Assembly (NCBI GenBank): GCA_003290165.1
Contig: QNQO01000686.1
Location: forward strand, 310,001 to 374,000
Origin: Berberis thunbergii
Lineage: Eukaryota > Streptophyta > Magnoliopsida > Ranunculales > Berberidaceae
Direction: 5' to 3'
Length of the DNA stretch: 64,000 nt
The translations under genes were made by a program, and so were the position numbers. This document shows positions 46,149 through 57,364 of this stretch, piece after piece (positions within the stretch are counted from its first letter, which is position 1; each line of letters begins with the position of its first letter). A model generated the notes under the pieces. The model searched no databases. It saw only the letters and a program-made list of their open reading frames with translations, and was not told the origin of the DNA.

Positions 46149-47361
46149 CTTCAGTTCTTTGTGTCTCTCCTTGTGTTCCCTCACTTGTTGATGGTCTCAC
46201 ATAAGTTCCATTTTCAAGTCTCTCTCGTATCCATTGAACATTTTCTTCCAATCTATCATATTTTTTGCTAATTTTTTTTACTTCCAATGTTTTATCGAAA
46301 AGTAATGAACGAGCGGGAAGTGAAACATCATACTTCCTTTTAGAGACGGTGGTTCCAACACAATGAACACGTCCCCTTTCTTCTTGGCCAAACACTTGGC
46401 TTAGAGGATCATTATCAATAGTTAGGTCAGTGGTACCCTGAGTTGAAGATTCTTGCAAGGCGACCTTTTTTGCTTAAACTTGTTCCTTCAAAAGAATGAT
46501 AAAATAAAATAACACAGGACACAAATAATATTCAAACAACTACAAAGTAAATTAAGAATTGTGTATAAAAGACAACATTGGGCACATACCATATATAGTT
46601 CAGCACCATGCGTGGATTTTCCATCATTTCTCGAGTAACAAGCAATCCATATATCAGTGCGTGTGACTGGTTCCTCATCAGGGTTCTTCTCAACCTATAT
46701 ACTTGAAAGATTAGTCTCAGCCTATATAGTTAAATGGTTATTATTAGAAACTCAATTACCATTTCATACTCTACTTCTGCATCACTCTTTTGGCCACCCC
46801 CATACATACTTTGAAGCCTTTTTGTTTTGGCATTTTGGGCTCTAATTGCCTTCGCTTCAGGGGTGCTCTCATAGCGAACAAACTCCTTCCAATCCTCCTC
46901 TCTTACACCATTTGGAACATGCTTCTCTTGTTCCTCAATGGTAGGATACTTATCCAAATAGTCCTTCCTAAGATCTGCCTTGAACCTTCTGAAATATTCT
47001 AGCATTTTCAAATGCACATTCCTTTTCACATAATTTGGGATGTCGTATTCACGCTGCAAATAAGCCATTGAGATATAAGTTGACAATAAAATAAGACATT
47101 ATGAAAATCAATGATGTAAAATCTCACCTTGAGGCCATTCCACACATCCTCTTTGTAGTTGTCAGTAACATGGTGCCAACCCTTGAATTTGATGGGCACA
47201 AGGGTTTCAACAAGCTTTCCAATGTGTTTATTGAAATTTCTAGCACCAGGTCCAACTGCTAAACCATGGACATTGAACTGTATGGTCTTTTTAACTTCAC
47301 TGTCATCATTTGTAGATGTAGTGACATCATTGGTGGAGAGATTGCCGCGAGTACTACCCAT
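46149..47361 (-). CDS. TnpA-like transposase-associated protein (Ptta/En/Spm type), spliced
   Basis: Four minus-strand exons with consensus splice borders: 47361-47128 (MGSTRGNLSTN..., then FNVHGLAVGPGARNFNKHIG and FKGWHHVTDNYKEDVWNGLK), 47053-46760 (YDIPNYVKRNVHLKMLEYFR, PNGVREEDWKEFVRYE, RAQNAKTKRLQSMYGGGQKS), 46696-46588 (EKNPDEEPVTRTDIWIACYS and KSTHGAELYM) and about 46470-46149 (DPLSQVFGQEERGRVHCVGT, and a coiled-coil-like KKISKKYDRLEENVQWIRER). The pattern fits Pfam Transposase_24, the TnpA-like subterminal-repeat-binding protein of plant CACTA elements. I see no stop within exons 1-3. The exon 4 start is uncertain because a TAA lies just before it. It is the only transposition-related gene of CACTA-A that I can see. 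Confidence 0.78.
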
Positions 47362-47671
47362 TTCTATCAATGACATTATAGATATTAATCATTATCAAAC
47401 AAAAAGAAATAAGAAACAATTATATACACTACATTTATAGATAGTTTCCTTCCACAACATATCACCACAAATAGATTTTTATAAAGCATTGGAAAAGCCA
47501 ATCTGAATACTTGACTACAAAGCTTCCCTTCCCCAACTCAAAAGTCAAAATAAGAAACAAAGACAAAATAATTGGTCTCAACCAAAGAGGATAATCAACT
47601 AGAATAATATCTAAGAGTGTCTGCTTAATCAACTAGTATTCAATAGACATGGAATACATGGGAGTACCCTA

Positions 47672-48312
47672 CTACCTCCATCTTTTCAATCAGTTTCAGT
47701 TCATCTGATACCAATTTTGCACCCAGGACTACTAGGTTTCAGAAAACAAACTAAACTTACAGTCTAGAACAGATAGTTGAACACAGGAGAAATAACATAC
47801 ATAAATAGTAAAACACACAGATAAAAATAGACAAGAATAACAATAATCATTTGAAGATAATTGTTTGAATAGTTCAAGAGAACGGTGTCGATAACGAGGT
47901 GTTCATCCAAGAATTGTTTTGAGGAAACAAATAGAAATAAAGATATGCTTTTATTGACACTACCTCCATCTTTCCAATCGGTTTCAGTTCATCTGATACC
48001 AATGTTGCACCTAGGACTACTAGATTTCAAAAAGCAAGCTAAACTTATAGTCTAGAACAGATAGTTGAACACAGGAGAAAGAACATACAGAAATAGTAAA
48101 ACACACAGATAAAAATAGACAAGAATAACAATAATTATTTGAAGATAATTCTTTGAACATTTCAAGAGAACGGTGCCGATACTAGATTACCGCTAGTATA
48201 ACGAGGTGTTCATCCAATAATTGTTCTTAAAATTGTTTTGAGAAAACAAATAGAAATAAAGATATGCTTTTATTGATACTGCCTCCATCTTTCCAATCAG
48301 TTTCAGTTCATC
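47672..48312. repeat. tandem duplication of about 290-320 bp in CACTA-A
   Basis: The phrase ctacctccatctttccaatc with the sequence after it occurs at 47672, about 47960 and 48279. The second copy carries about 30 extra bases (around actagattaccgctagtat) and the third stops after some 34 bp. It lies upstream of the TnpA start. Confidence 0.85.
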
Positions 48313-48759
48313 AGAGATTTAATATCCTGAGGAGTCCAGCTGTGTAATTGCAATTTTTGCTCCTTGAAGATTGCGTGAGATTGGTTTGACAAGTTAGCTT
48401 TCAATATTACAGGGCAATGTTCAAAGGGTTACATGCTTCATAGCTTAATTTTTTCTAGGATTTAAGTTTAATGTAAAGTTGCTTACTATTTTAGCAGATC
48501 AATCTCAAGGGAGTTTTTGAAAAACAGAAAAATTTTCATGTATAAGGTTTACTATATAGTCCATACTAGATATATGCTCAAGTAAAAGAAGGCCACCCAA
48601 ATAATAATGATAATAATAATATTAGTAATAACAATAATATGAATTCAACATAAAATAAGAATTCTCAGCCTCATTAAATGTGTTTATTAAGTATGAACTT
48701 AAGCAAATTATTCTTCAATCACACCTCAATAAAAGATAAGTTGAGAATTCAACATATAC

Positions 48760-48845
48760 CTTATCATCTTCGAGTTTCTGACAGATCTTCTCCCTTGCTT
48801 TTCTCTCTTCCTCCTTCTCTGCTTTCCGCAAGGCAATTATCCTAC
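48760..48845 (-). pseudogene. captured exon of a UBX-domain-type protein (tentative)
   Basis: The minus strand reads IIALRKAEKEEERKAREKIC and QKLEDDK before a GTATATG donor. This resembles the charged helix with AREKIRQKLEEDKAERR found in plant UBX-domain (CDC48-adaptor) proteins. The stretch is short and highly charged, so chance similarity to another coiled coil is possible. Confidence 0.45.
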
Positions 48846-48879
48846 AACAGGAAAATGAATCTATTTTAGTTTTAGGGGG

Positions 48880-49720
48880 CAAACAAATAAATTACACGAA
48901 CGAAATTTCTTGAAAAAAAGAGCTATATTTTGACTAAAAATAGATGTCTAACTGGATCAAGTGACAGAAACAAACTGCCAAAAATGGTTTCCCAATTTCA
49001 TCAAACAATTGGATGAAACAAACTACCAAAAATGATTTCCCAATTGGTTTTTTGAGGCATGTTGACATTTATATAGGGAATCTGTTCATGGAGGTAGTTT
49101 GGGATTTCTAAAGCACCTACTTTTTGGATGGGCAGTTGAATGCAACTTTCATCATTCCTATCGAAAAGAAGGGTCTTGTTTTTGGCATGATAACTAGCGT
49201 GCTATGAGGCCTTTTAAGGAGTACCTTTGGATTTTTTAGGTGTCCAAAAGCAGTGGACACTTCTCGAGGACATTGGAACCTAGATTTGTGAAGGGCTTCA
49301 TATGAATGGGGGATGATGTGAATTTGTGGTATGCACTTTTATCTCATGATTCCTAGTAGCAACAAAGACAATGGTGAAAGTGGAGGTGGTCTAAGTCATG
49401 GCCATTCTCGGTCTCATCTTTTTACATTTACTTGGTCGAAGCTAGCCCGATTTGGTGTAGTTTTGAATTTCCCTGTGTGATCATTAAGTGGAGTCTTGGG
49501 ACCACCTCCTTTTTTACTGTAACAATTCAAAACCCTAGAGATTAATTGGAGTCTTTGTGTGATCATTAAGTGGAGTCAACTGCCAAAAACCCTAGACATT
49601 CAAAACCTCTAAATAAAAAAACTCTAGATTCAGAAACCCTAATTTCATCAAACAATTCACGCTTCAGATACACTTCAGATACAAACACATTTCAATTCAC
49701 TCTTCAAAAATTTAATCAAA
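48880..49720. other. CACTA-A interior without recognisable genes
   Basis: AT-rich sequence. It includes two near-repeats of actgccaaaaatggtttcccaa at about 48976 and 49021, and short repeats of aaccctaga around 49540-49620. No gene that I can support. Confidence 0.5.
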
Positions 49721-49834
49721 CACTTAGCACCCCATAAAAACTAAGATAGAAGACACAAAGAGAAACAGAGAGAGAGAGAGTGCATGTACGAGGGAATCTA
49801 CAGTATCGCTGATCGATTTTGCAAAATGGTTTGG

Positions 49835-50080
49835 AGGTTGAAGACGCCGAGCAAGGAAGGAGGGGAGGAGGGAAGTCGAGGGAGGAGCAGGGAAGTCGAG
49901 GGAGGAGGGGAGGAGGGAAGTCGAGGGAGGGAGCAGGGAGGGTCGATGTCAAGTGGAGGGAGCAGGGAAGTCGAGTGGAGGGGAGCAGGGAAGGAGGAGC
50001 TTCGAGTGGAGTGGAGGGGAGCAGGGAGGGTCGATGTCAAGTCGAGGGAGTAGGGAAGGAGGAGCTTCGAGCGCGTAAAA
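49835..50080. repeat. GA-rich minisatellite at the 5' side of CACTA-A
   Basis: Imperfect tandem units of the type gggaagtcgagggaggagg and gagcagggagggtcgatgtc, strongly purine-biased on the plus strand. On the minus strand, the TnpA sense, it would be a CT-rich leader. Confidence 0.85.
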
Positions 50081-50144
50081 GGAGAGAGGAAAGAATCGAG
50101 CGCCAAAAAGCCCGCCCAATTTTTTTTCAGCGTTTTTAGTGTAG

Positions 50145-50460
50145 CCACTGTTTTGATCCGTTGGTCCTTATAGCCACGGTTTTGAGCCGTGGCCATTTTT
50201 TTTAGCCACGGTTTTAGGCCGTTGGTAATTATAGCCACGGTTTTTTGCCGTGGCAAATACACCAACGGTTTTGAGTCGTGGCCATTTTTTTAGCCATAGT
50301 TTTAGGTCGTTGGTCATTATAGCCATGATTTTTTACCGTGGCAAATAAACCAACGGTTTTGAGCCGTGGCCATTTTTTTAGCCACGGTTTTAGGCCGTTG
50401 GTCATTATAGCCACGAATTTTTGCCGTGGCTAATAAACCAATGGTTCTAAACCGTGGCCA
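50145..50460. repeat. right subterminal repeat array of CACTA-A, truncated
   Basis: About ten copies of tagccacggttttgagccgtggcc and variants with gttggt in place of gtggc. The array ends at ccgtggccat without the expected TAGTG terminus. Confidence 0.88.
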
Positions 50461-50461
50461 T

Positions 50462-52512
50462 CTCCGCATTTGTACAAGTGCGAATGAGTTTATGAGCATC
50501 CGCTTGCATCGTTGGCCAGTAGTATCCTAGTGTCAGGGGTTTATGGGCTAATGTTTTTCCTCCCAGGTGATTTCTACATCTACCGTGGTGGATTTCTCAT
50601 ATAACATATTCAACATCCTTAGGTGAGAGACATCTTAGTAGCGGACTGGTGGCAGATCTCTTGTAGAGCCTCCATTGATCATTGTGTATCGAGCTATTCG
50701 ATTTTGCAATTTCTGGGCCTCCATCTTATCTGCTGGGAGTTATCCGTTTGTTATATACGCCAGAATTGGAGTTGCCCAATTGTTTTCTTGGTTTGTAGCG
50801 CATGTCTTTTGCACTATATTTTCTAGTATGGAACTTTCCCACGTCGTGATGAGTGGATTATCGTTTTCTTTAGCTTGTGATTTTTTTTTGCCAGCTCGTC
50901 AGCTCTTTTATCCTCCGCCCTTGCACATCGCTGAATAGTTGCAGTCTGGAAACCTTCTATCAGTTCAACAGTCATTTGGTGGTAGGCATTCATTCGAGCA
51001 TCTTTGACTTGGAATTTTTTCTTCAGTTGATTGACCACCAATTTGGAGTAAATGAAGACACTGATCTTTGTTATTCTCAAGTGTTTCGCTAATTGTAGCC
51101 CGGCTATCACTGCTTCATACTCGGTTTCATTGTTTGAGGCTTTGAAATTGAATTTTATCGCCTTCTTCCGAGTTGTACATGACCACTCCAGCGCCACTTC
51201 CTGCCTCGTTGGATGCTCTGTTACAATGGAGGATCCATTCGTGAGTGGTTTGTTTTATTTGCTCCCCCTCATGGTTACTTTCTGGCTAGCAATCGTCGTT
51301 GCCTGTGAATTCAACAATGAAATCCACCAATGATTGGGCTTTTATTGCGGTTTTGGGGTCATAGCTAATATCAAAATTTCTGAGTTCTATTGCTCATTTC
51401 ATCATTCTTTTGAATAGCTCTGGTTTGTGCAGTACTGAAAGAAGTGGTTGCTCAGTCATGACAATGATTGGATGCGCTTGAAAGTATGGTCGTAGCTTTC
51501 TTGAAGACACGATCTGGGCGAGTTCTTGTTTCTCTAGAGTGGGTAGTTGATCTCTGCATCTGCAAGCATTTTGCTGATGTAATATACTAGTTTTTGTGCA
51601 CCCTTCTCTTCTCGTATCAGTGTTGATCTCACCGCGTGGTCGAACACGGATAACTATAGGTATAATGTTTCTCATGTGCTTGGTTTTGATAGCAGTTTTG
51701 TGCTCCCCATGTACGCCTTCAAGCTTTGAAAAGCTTTCTTGCACTCTTCATTCCACTAGAATGTATTGTTTCCTTTCAAAATTTTGAAGAAATGTAGACA
51801 TTTGTCTGAGGACTTGGAGATGAATCTGTTTAAAGCCGTTATTCTACCGTTGAGACTTTGCACCCCCTTTATGTTTGTTGGCGACAACATGTTGAGAAGT
51901 GTCTATATTTATTTCAGGTCAGCTTTGATTCCTCTTTGGTTGACTATGTATCCAAGGAATTTATCTGATTCTACTGCAAATGTGCATTTCTCCAGGTTCA
52001 GCTTCTTTTTGTGTCTGTGGAGCTGGGAGAAGGCTTATTTGAGATCTTTGATGTGGTTTATTTAGCGTGAGCTTTTGACAAACATATCATCAATGTATAC
52101 CTTCATCGTCTTACCGATCTGATCTTTGAACATTCTGTTGTCCAGCCATTGGTATGTGACTCTCGCGTTTTTTCGTCTGAATGGCATCACCCAATAGCAG
52201 TACCTACCTTTTGATGTTATAAAATATGTTTTTTCTTGGTAAGGAGGGTACATTTGTATCTTATTGTACCCAGAATATGCATCCATGAAGTTTAGGAGTT
52301 CGTGTCTGGCGATTGCATCTACTATCTGGTTTATACGTGGGATTGGGAAATTGTCTTTCGGGGAAGCTTTGTTCAGATCAGTGTAATTTACACATTCTCT
52401 CCACTTGTTGTTCTTCTTCTTTACTAGCACCGTGTTAGCTAACCAATTTGGGTAGTGAGATTCTCTTATCATCCCTGAATTTATGAGTACACACCACAAA
52501 TCCTCATTCACT
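50462..52512 (-). pseudogene. reverse transcriptase, RNase H and integrase zinc finger of Tat-like element 2
   Basis: From 52512 leftward the minus strand reads SGMIRESHYPNWLANTVLVK, CVNYTDLNKASPKDNFPIPR, LLNFMDAYSGYNKIQMYPP, RYCYWVMPFRRKNARVTYQW and VYIDDMFVKSS, the Gypsy RT with its YIDD active site. After several frame changes comes an RNase H (KFNFKASNNETEYEAVIAGL and VNQLKKKFQVKDARMNAYHQ, 51150-50950). Next is an integrase N-terminus with a zinc finger half (50600-50462), interrupted by CACTA-A. Multiple stops and frameshifts make it inactive. Confidence 0.88.
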
Positions 52513-53790
52513 TTTTGTAATTTTGCTATGAAAAATCAATTTTTAATGGGCTTTAAAAATGAAAAACATTGTCTAATGAAGGGCGGGCTTTTTGGCGCTC
52601 CCCAAAATTTTTATTTCACTCGACCTTATCTCTCCTTTCCCCTGAATTTCACTCTAGCTAATCCTAAAACATGAGAGTCAAAGCGCACATCTCTCTCTCT
52701 CTCTCCTCTTGCTCACTTCTCTTCCCCTCCCTCTTGGTCACTGATCTTCCTCTCCCACTTGTGAGCAGCTCATCATGATTTGTACTCTACAGACTGAAAG
52801 CTCGGATTATCTTCGCTTCACTTAAAACTCAATTAATTCTTCTTTCAAGTAAGCTTTTGATTTCAATTTCAGGTGTTCTTTTTCGGTCGATCAAGTTGCG
52901 ATTCTTGACATTTGTGAGAGAAAAATCTGTTGAAATTTGTGTGTTTCTTGGCCAATTTGTTTTTAGGTATTTCTTGATCTTGAACTATTGAAAGCATGTG
53001 TTGAAATTTTATTTAGCTGTATCGGTTGAATGTGTGGCTTTCTCTGCTAGAACTCATTTCTAGGTAAGGGTTACTTCATCATCAGTTTTTTTGTGTTTTA
53101 TCATGATCTATTGACGGTTTTCTCATGACTTGTGTTTTCTCATTTCTAGGTAAGGTTTTCACATCCAAGATTAACAGGAGAAAACTTGGAGGAGAACAAG
53201 TCGAAAACCCTAGAAATCGAAGGTAAGGTTTAAACCCTAGTTTGCCTTGTGCAAATCAAGATGTTGTAGTGGTTTTTATTAGATTTTTGATAGATTTGGG
53301 CTATAAACAAAGAACATGGATTATCAATTAAATTTGTCAAAAAAAAATATATATATTATCGCAACACTTGGGTTGGGAAATTTTAGTCGAATTTGTATTT
53401 ACACAAATAAGCAAGAATGCCCCCAAAACATTGAAAAAGAAAATTTTTATTTTGTTTAGCTAATCTTTGTTCACTTGGCTTGCACTTGAGCTTGCAAAAT
53501 CTGAAGACACGAGAAGTTTTTCATCATTGTTTTTAGAGTACTGTAGGGACAAACTAATAAAGGTTAAAGGGTGTGTTGCCCTTTGGACCTACATCTTTTT
53601 TTGTATTTTACACTGGGGAAAATATACAAAGTGATAAACGTGAAAGAAGGCTTATCCTTTTGTCTCTTATGTATTTTTTTACCTTTATACTACTGTTTCT
53701 TTTATTTCACACAAAGGTTTAAAATTGTAAGAACATCCCCCCTATGCACCTGAGTTTAGCCCCATCTTAACAACAACCATGGTGCTTTTA
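52513..53790 (+). other. start of block D: leader-like sequence related to CACTA-A
   Basis: The sequence gggcgggctttttggcgct at 52585-52603 repeats, inverted, at about 50100-50120 next to the right subterminal array of CACTA-A. It is followed by CT-rich, UTR-like sequence (ctctctctctctc near 52690) and intron-like stretches with repeated ttctaggtaag at 53058 and 53146. I read this as the promoter-proximal part of another CACTA-type element in plus orientation whose terminus has been lost. No protein is recognised in 52700-53790. Confidence 0.4.
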
Positions 53791-54518
53791 GGGCATGTTT
53801 GGTTGGGCATTGACCATTGTAATTGTAATGGTCAATACAATGGTCAAATGCAAACCCATGTTTGGTGGATCAAAATAGTGTTGTAATGGGAATGACTATT
53901 ACGGATTCCAATGTAATAGCCATTCCGATCCCAACCCATATGAATGGGGATTACATTCCCTTTTGTATTGGTCAATGCAATTGAAATGACTGTTTTACCC
54001 TCCCTCTCCATTGGCTGAAAATTGGCTGATTTCCATTGGCTGAAAATTGCGGCTGGTACAGCTGATATCACCAAACAGCAGTGCAACCTTATGGGTCATA
54101 TGAGTAACCTTTTATGGGTCATATGAAACTTTGATGGTTATATACCACTTGAAATTTTGCTATAATCAAGTCTTATGGGTCATATGTTTTTATTATTTGT
54201 TGGAATTATTATGTAATACAGTTGCATTTCTATTAATGGTGCTCCAAATTTTAATTTGTATATAATTTTCTTTATATAATATAGGAGATGGCATAAAATC
54301 CATTGTTATAATAATCAAGGGCATATCGGTAAAGATACAATTCATTCCCATTCCATTCCTACCATATATTCACATACCAAACAATGTCATATGCTATTAC
54401 CATTGTGATTCATAGGTACACCAAACATACACATTCCCATTCCCATTACCATTCTCATTCCCATTCCCATTACCATTCCCATTCCCATTCCCATTCCATC
54501 GAGGAACCAAACGAGCCC
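53791..54518. mobile_element. PIF/Harbinger-like MITE with CATTCC repeats
   Basis: A 728-bp insertion with terminal inverted repeats GGGCATGTTTGGTT and AACCAAACGAGCCC, flanked by TTA on both sides (53788-53790, 54519-54521). A 3-bp TTA duplication with GGG-type ends is typical of PIF/Harbinger MITEs. The right part contains an imperfect (cattcc)n array at about 54430-54500. There is no coding capacity. Confidence 0.82.
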
Positions 54519-54832
54519 TTAGTTTGTATATGCATGTGTGAGGATGGCTTGCTTTCACAAAGTCATTAACACAATAATCTTTTGTAATTTTTTTGAATCG
54601 CTTTGTATCTATGTTGTAAAAAAAATTGGAGTGGACTACCATACACTTTGAAAAGTAGTTCTTGTCAGAGTTGGCTAAATTGTTGTTATTTTAAAGTGCA
54701 AATGTTAGCATTGTATTCCTTTTATTTTTTGATTGTAAGATCATACAATTCAGGAAATTTGTAGCTGATGTAGATATGAGGAAGCGGAGAAAAATTAAAA
54801 AACATTTCTTGAGATAAAACTAGGAGTTCTTG

Positions 54833-56352
54833 TAGTAGAAAAAGAAATTTCTCAACTATTGCAGGCTCATAGTTCATTAGATAGTGCAATTAAGCTTTAC
54901 GAGTTAGGATATTTTGTGAAGTAGCTATATTATTAAGGTAGTTCTAGTCATATTATTAAGGTATTATGCTTTAAATAGGTAGTAGCTATGAAGTGTTATC
55001 TGAACTCTATGACTGTTTTCCGCAGGCAAAATTTCTTAAAGTGAAGCTGCTACTGGCACTGGGGTGGGCATCTCATCCCGCGATCCCGATCCCGTCCCAA
55101 TTTTTTCGGGTCTTAATGGGATTGAATAATTTCATTCCGATCCCGTCCCGTCCCGATCTAGAATGAGATGGGATAAAGATTTTCAATCCCGCCAATCTCG
55201 TCCCGTCCCGAGCTAATTTTTTAATATTTGTTATTAATATTTTATTTATTTATTTATTTTTATTCATATAAACTTAAAGATAACTGACAGAAATTCATGG
55301 TGTTTGCATTTGAATCCTTTTTGGGATCTTCATCTTTTGATGTTCAAGATTATATTGAATTTCATTTATTTTATTTTGGGTTTTATATATTATGTAATAT
55401 CGATTTGGACTATATATGAGTGTCTCTTGAGGCTATCATTTCTGGGTTTATCTGAAGTTTCAAAGAGAAAACAGATGAAAACAAAAGCAAATTGCACTCT
55501 CAAACATCCCAACTACATTAGCACTTGAGGGAGGTTTGCAATCAATCACGTGCTCGTTACGTATATAATGTTATAAGCATCTTGAGAGACATTCAGACAT
55601 GTTTTTTATCCATTATTAATTTGGTTCAAGACTAAAGCCTGCTAGGTAATATGCTACTCACCCTCGGGTAATAGGAGTTATCTTGTAGTGTCAGAGAACG
55701 TATATTCAAGAGCTGATCTGGTTTACGAGACCTTGGGTTTTCGATGGGGTCGCCTCTATATTGGTGGGTATTTCACTACTTACGTGTTATCCATAACTAT
55801 TTTCAGATTCCTGCAATTTGCTTGTAGGTTTAAGAAAATTATTTTTCACGCTTTATATCTAATTATAAAAAAGGTTTTTGTCACGCTCTTAAATTATGAT
55901 AATCTTCGCAGCAGTCGCTGGCAGCACGCTGATTACGTTCCGTTTCGAATCCGTTTGGGATGGGACGAGGTTGGGATGAGGTTTTTCCCATCCCGATCCT
56001 GTATGAACGGGATGTGATAGGGATAGGGATAGGTATATCTCGTTCCATCCCGTCTCGTGCCCGCCCCTAACTGGCACTGAAAGACTACTCAGGTGACATT
56101 TCACAGACTGGGTATATTATCAAAGAAGATGAAAACAATTTGGAGGTGTTTCTGCTACGTGGGCGTGCCTATTACTATCTTGCAGACCATGATGTTGCTA
56201 TGAGGTTTGTTTGTTGACTTTTGTATAAAGATTAGAGGAGGAGTAGAATTTACATCATATTTATGAAATATGATTTTTTTTTTTTTTTTTTTTACTTTTA
56301 GGCATCACCAGATAGGTTTCCGTCTGGATCTAGAGCATAGTGAACTGAAAAA
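54833..56352 (+). pseudogene. captured P58IPK (DNAJC3-like) co-chaperone fragment, interrupted by an hAT element
   Basis: Plus-strand exons encode VVEKEISQLLQAHSSLDSAI and KLYELGYFVK (54833-54920), AKFLKVKLLLAL (from a GCAG acceptor at about 55025 to 55059) continuing after the hAT insertion as KDYSGDISQTGYIIKEDENN and LEVFLLRGRAYYYLADHDVA (56078-56202, GTTTG donor), and RHHQIGFRLDLEHSELKK (56303-56352). This matches the TPR region of the plant ER co-chaperone P58IPK. The J domain is not present. Introns are retained. It belongs to the gene-fragment block D. Confidence 0.82.
55060..56069. mobile_element. hAT-like element inserted in the P58IPK fragment
   Basis: A 1010-bp insertion flanked by the 8-bp duplication actggcac (55052-55059 and 56070-56077). 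It starts TGGGGTGGGCATCTC and ends GTGCCCGCCCCTA. Near both ends there are many copies of cccgatcccgtcccg-like words (55079-55215) and their complements (gggatgggacgagg, about 55955-56055). An 8-bp duplication and T(A)GGGGTGGGCA ends are typical of hAT elements. No transposase is seen. Confidence 0.88.
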
Positions 56353-56830
56353 AAAAAATCATATTTTGGGCTAAAAAACTACTAAAAATGTCCAAAAGCG
56401 TAAGATCTATTAGCTGGTTCTTGAGTTCTATGTGATTTTGTATCATACATACCGTATATATAACAGAAGTTAACCTTGCAACTTGGGACTCTTACAAGCA
56501 GAAGACAATGTGAGCAAAAGTAAGTTGCACTCCTTTAGTATTTGAATGAGAGATCCTCCATTTCTTTTACCATCTAATCATATCTAACCTGAGGTTCATC
56601 CAGGTTTGGACTACTCTGTTATTTGGATTATCAGTGTGTTATAACATCTGGTGTTGAGCAATCATGAACATTGTGAAAAAGTTAAAAGCTTTTGATAGTT
56701 TTCATTTTGTAGAGGTGCATTTTTTATATATTTCCCTAGTTAATTAAAGGTAAATGCACAATTGGATTTGGACTCCTATATACCAAAGTTAAAAACATGG
56801 TGTTCATTTCTTTTCCTTATGGTTTAACAG

Positions 56831-56930
56831 CTCAAAAAGAGTAGTGTTGGCTTCACAAGATGGCAAGATAGTCTGCGCAAACACTCTGAATGCGAGATTG
56901 GATGTTGTTTCACAGAAGAAACTACCTGAG
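56831..56930 (+). pseudogene. captured V-ATPase subunit E exon
   Basis: Between a TTTAACAG acceptor and a GTATTTG donor the plus strand reads SKRVVLASQDGKIVCANTLN and ARLDVVSQKKLPE. This is close to the conserved C-terminal motif of the vacuolar proton-ATPase subunit E (normally KIVCENTLDARLDVVFRKKLPEI). A single exon, in the same orientation as the P58IPK fragment upstream. Confidence 0.78.
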
Positions 56931-57364
56931 GTATTTGAAAAGCTAATTTAGGAATACATTGTAATGATATTTGAAAATTGGATTCTTGCACTAGTGTTTT
57001 TATGTTTTCAATGGATCATTTTATATTTAGTTTCAGTGTTGACATTAAAATTCCTTTTTGTTTTCCATTAATACAGATTGTACAGATGAACGCATGATTG
57101 TACAAGTGCCCTCTTGATCTGCAATAAATGATCTGCTCCTTTTGGTTTTGATGTCTAGGCTGGCTTATTTGCCATTTTATTTGATATATTGGTTATCTAG
57201 AGTGGTACCAACTCTGATGAAAACTAAATAATGTCAATTACATGGTAGTGTTTAAGCTTTCTAATGTATCTCATTCATCCCATAAAATGTTGTTTTCTTT
57301 CTAGATTGGCTTTTTTGCCGTTTAAGTGTTGCACAACTTTCCATTTATGAATTGACATTAGTAT
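56931..57364. other. block D sequence left of Gypsy element 3
   Basis: AT-rich, intron-like sequence. No gene that I can support. It ends with agtat, the target duplication of Gypsy element 3. Confidence 0.5.

Noticed and set aside
49784..50139. Long overlapping ORFs rich in Gly, Arg and Glu
   Set aside because: They come from a purine-rich minisatellite that is open in several frames on both strands. No codon structure or homology is visible.
50462..50500. gtacaagtg as a degenerate right terminus of CACTA-A
   Set aside because: It would not match the left end, and the bases read sensibly as the integrase zinc finger (Cys-Thr-x-Cys) of the surrounding Gypsy element. I treat it as host sequence, with some doubt.
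54397..54642. Asn/Gly-repeat ORF (NGNGNGN) on the minus strand
   Set aside because: It is a translation of the cattcc microsatellite within the MITE.
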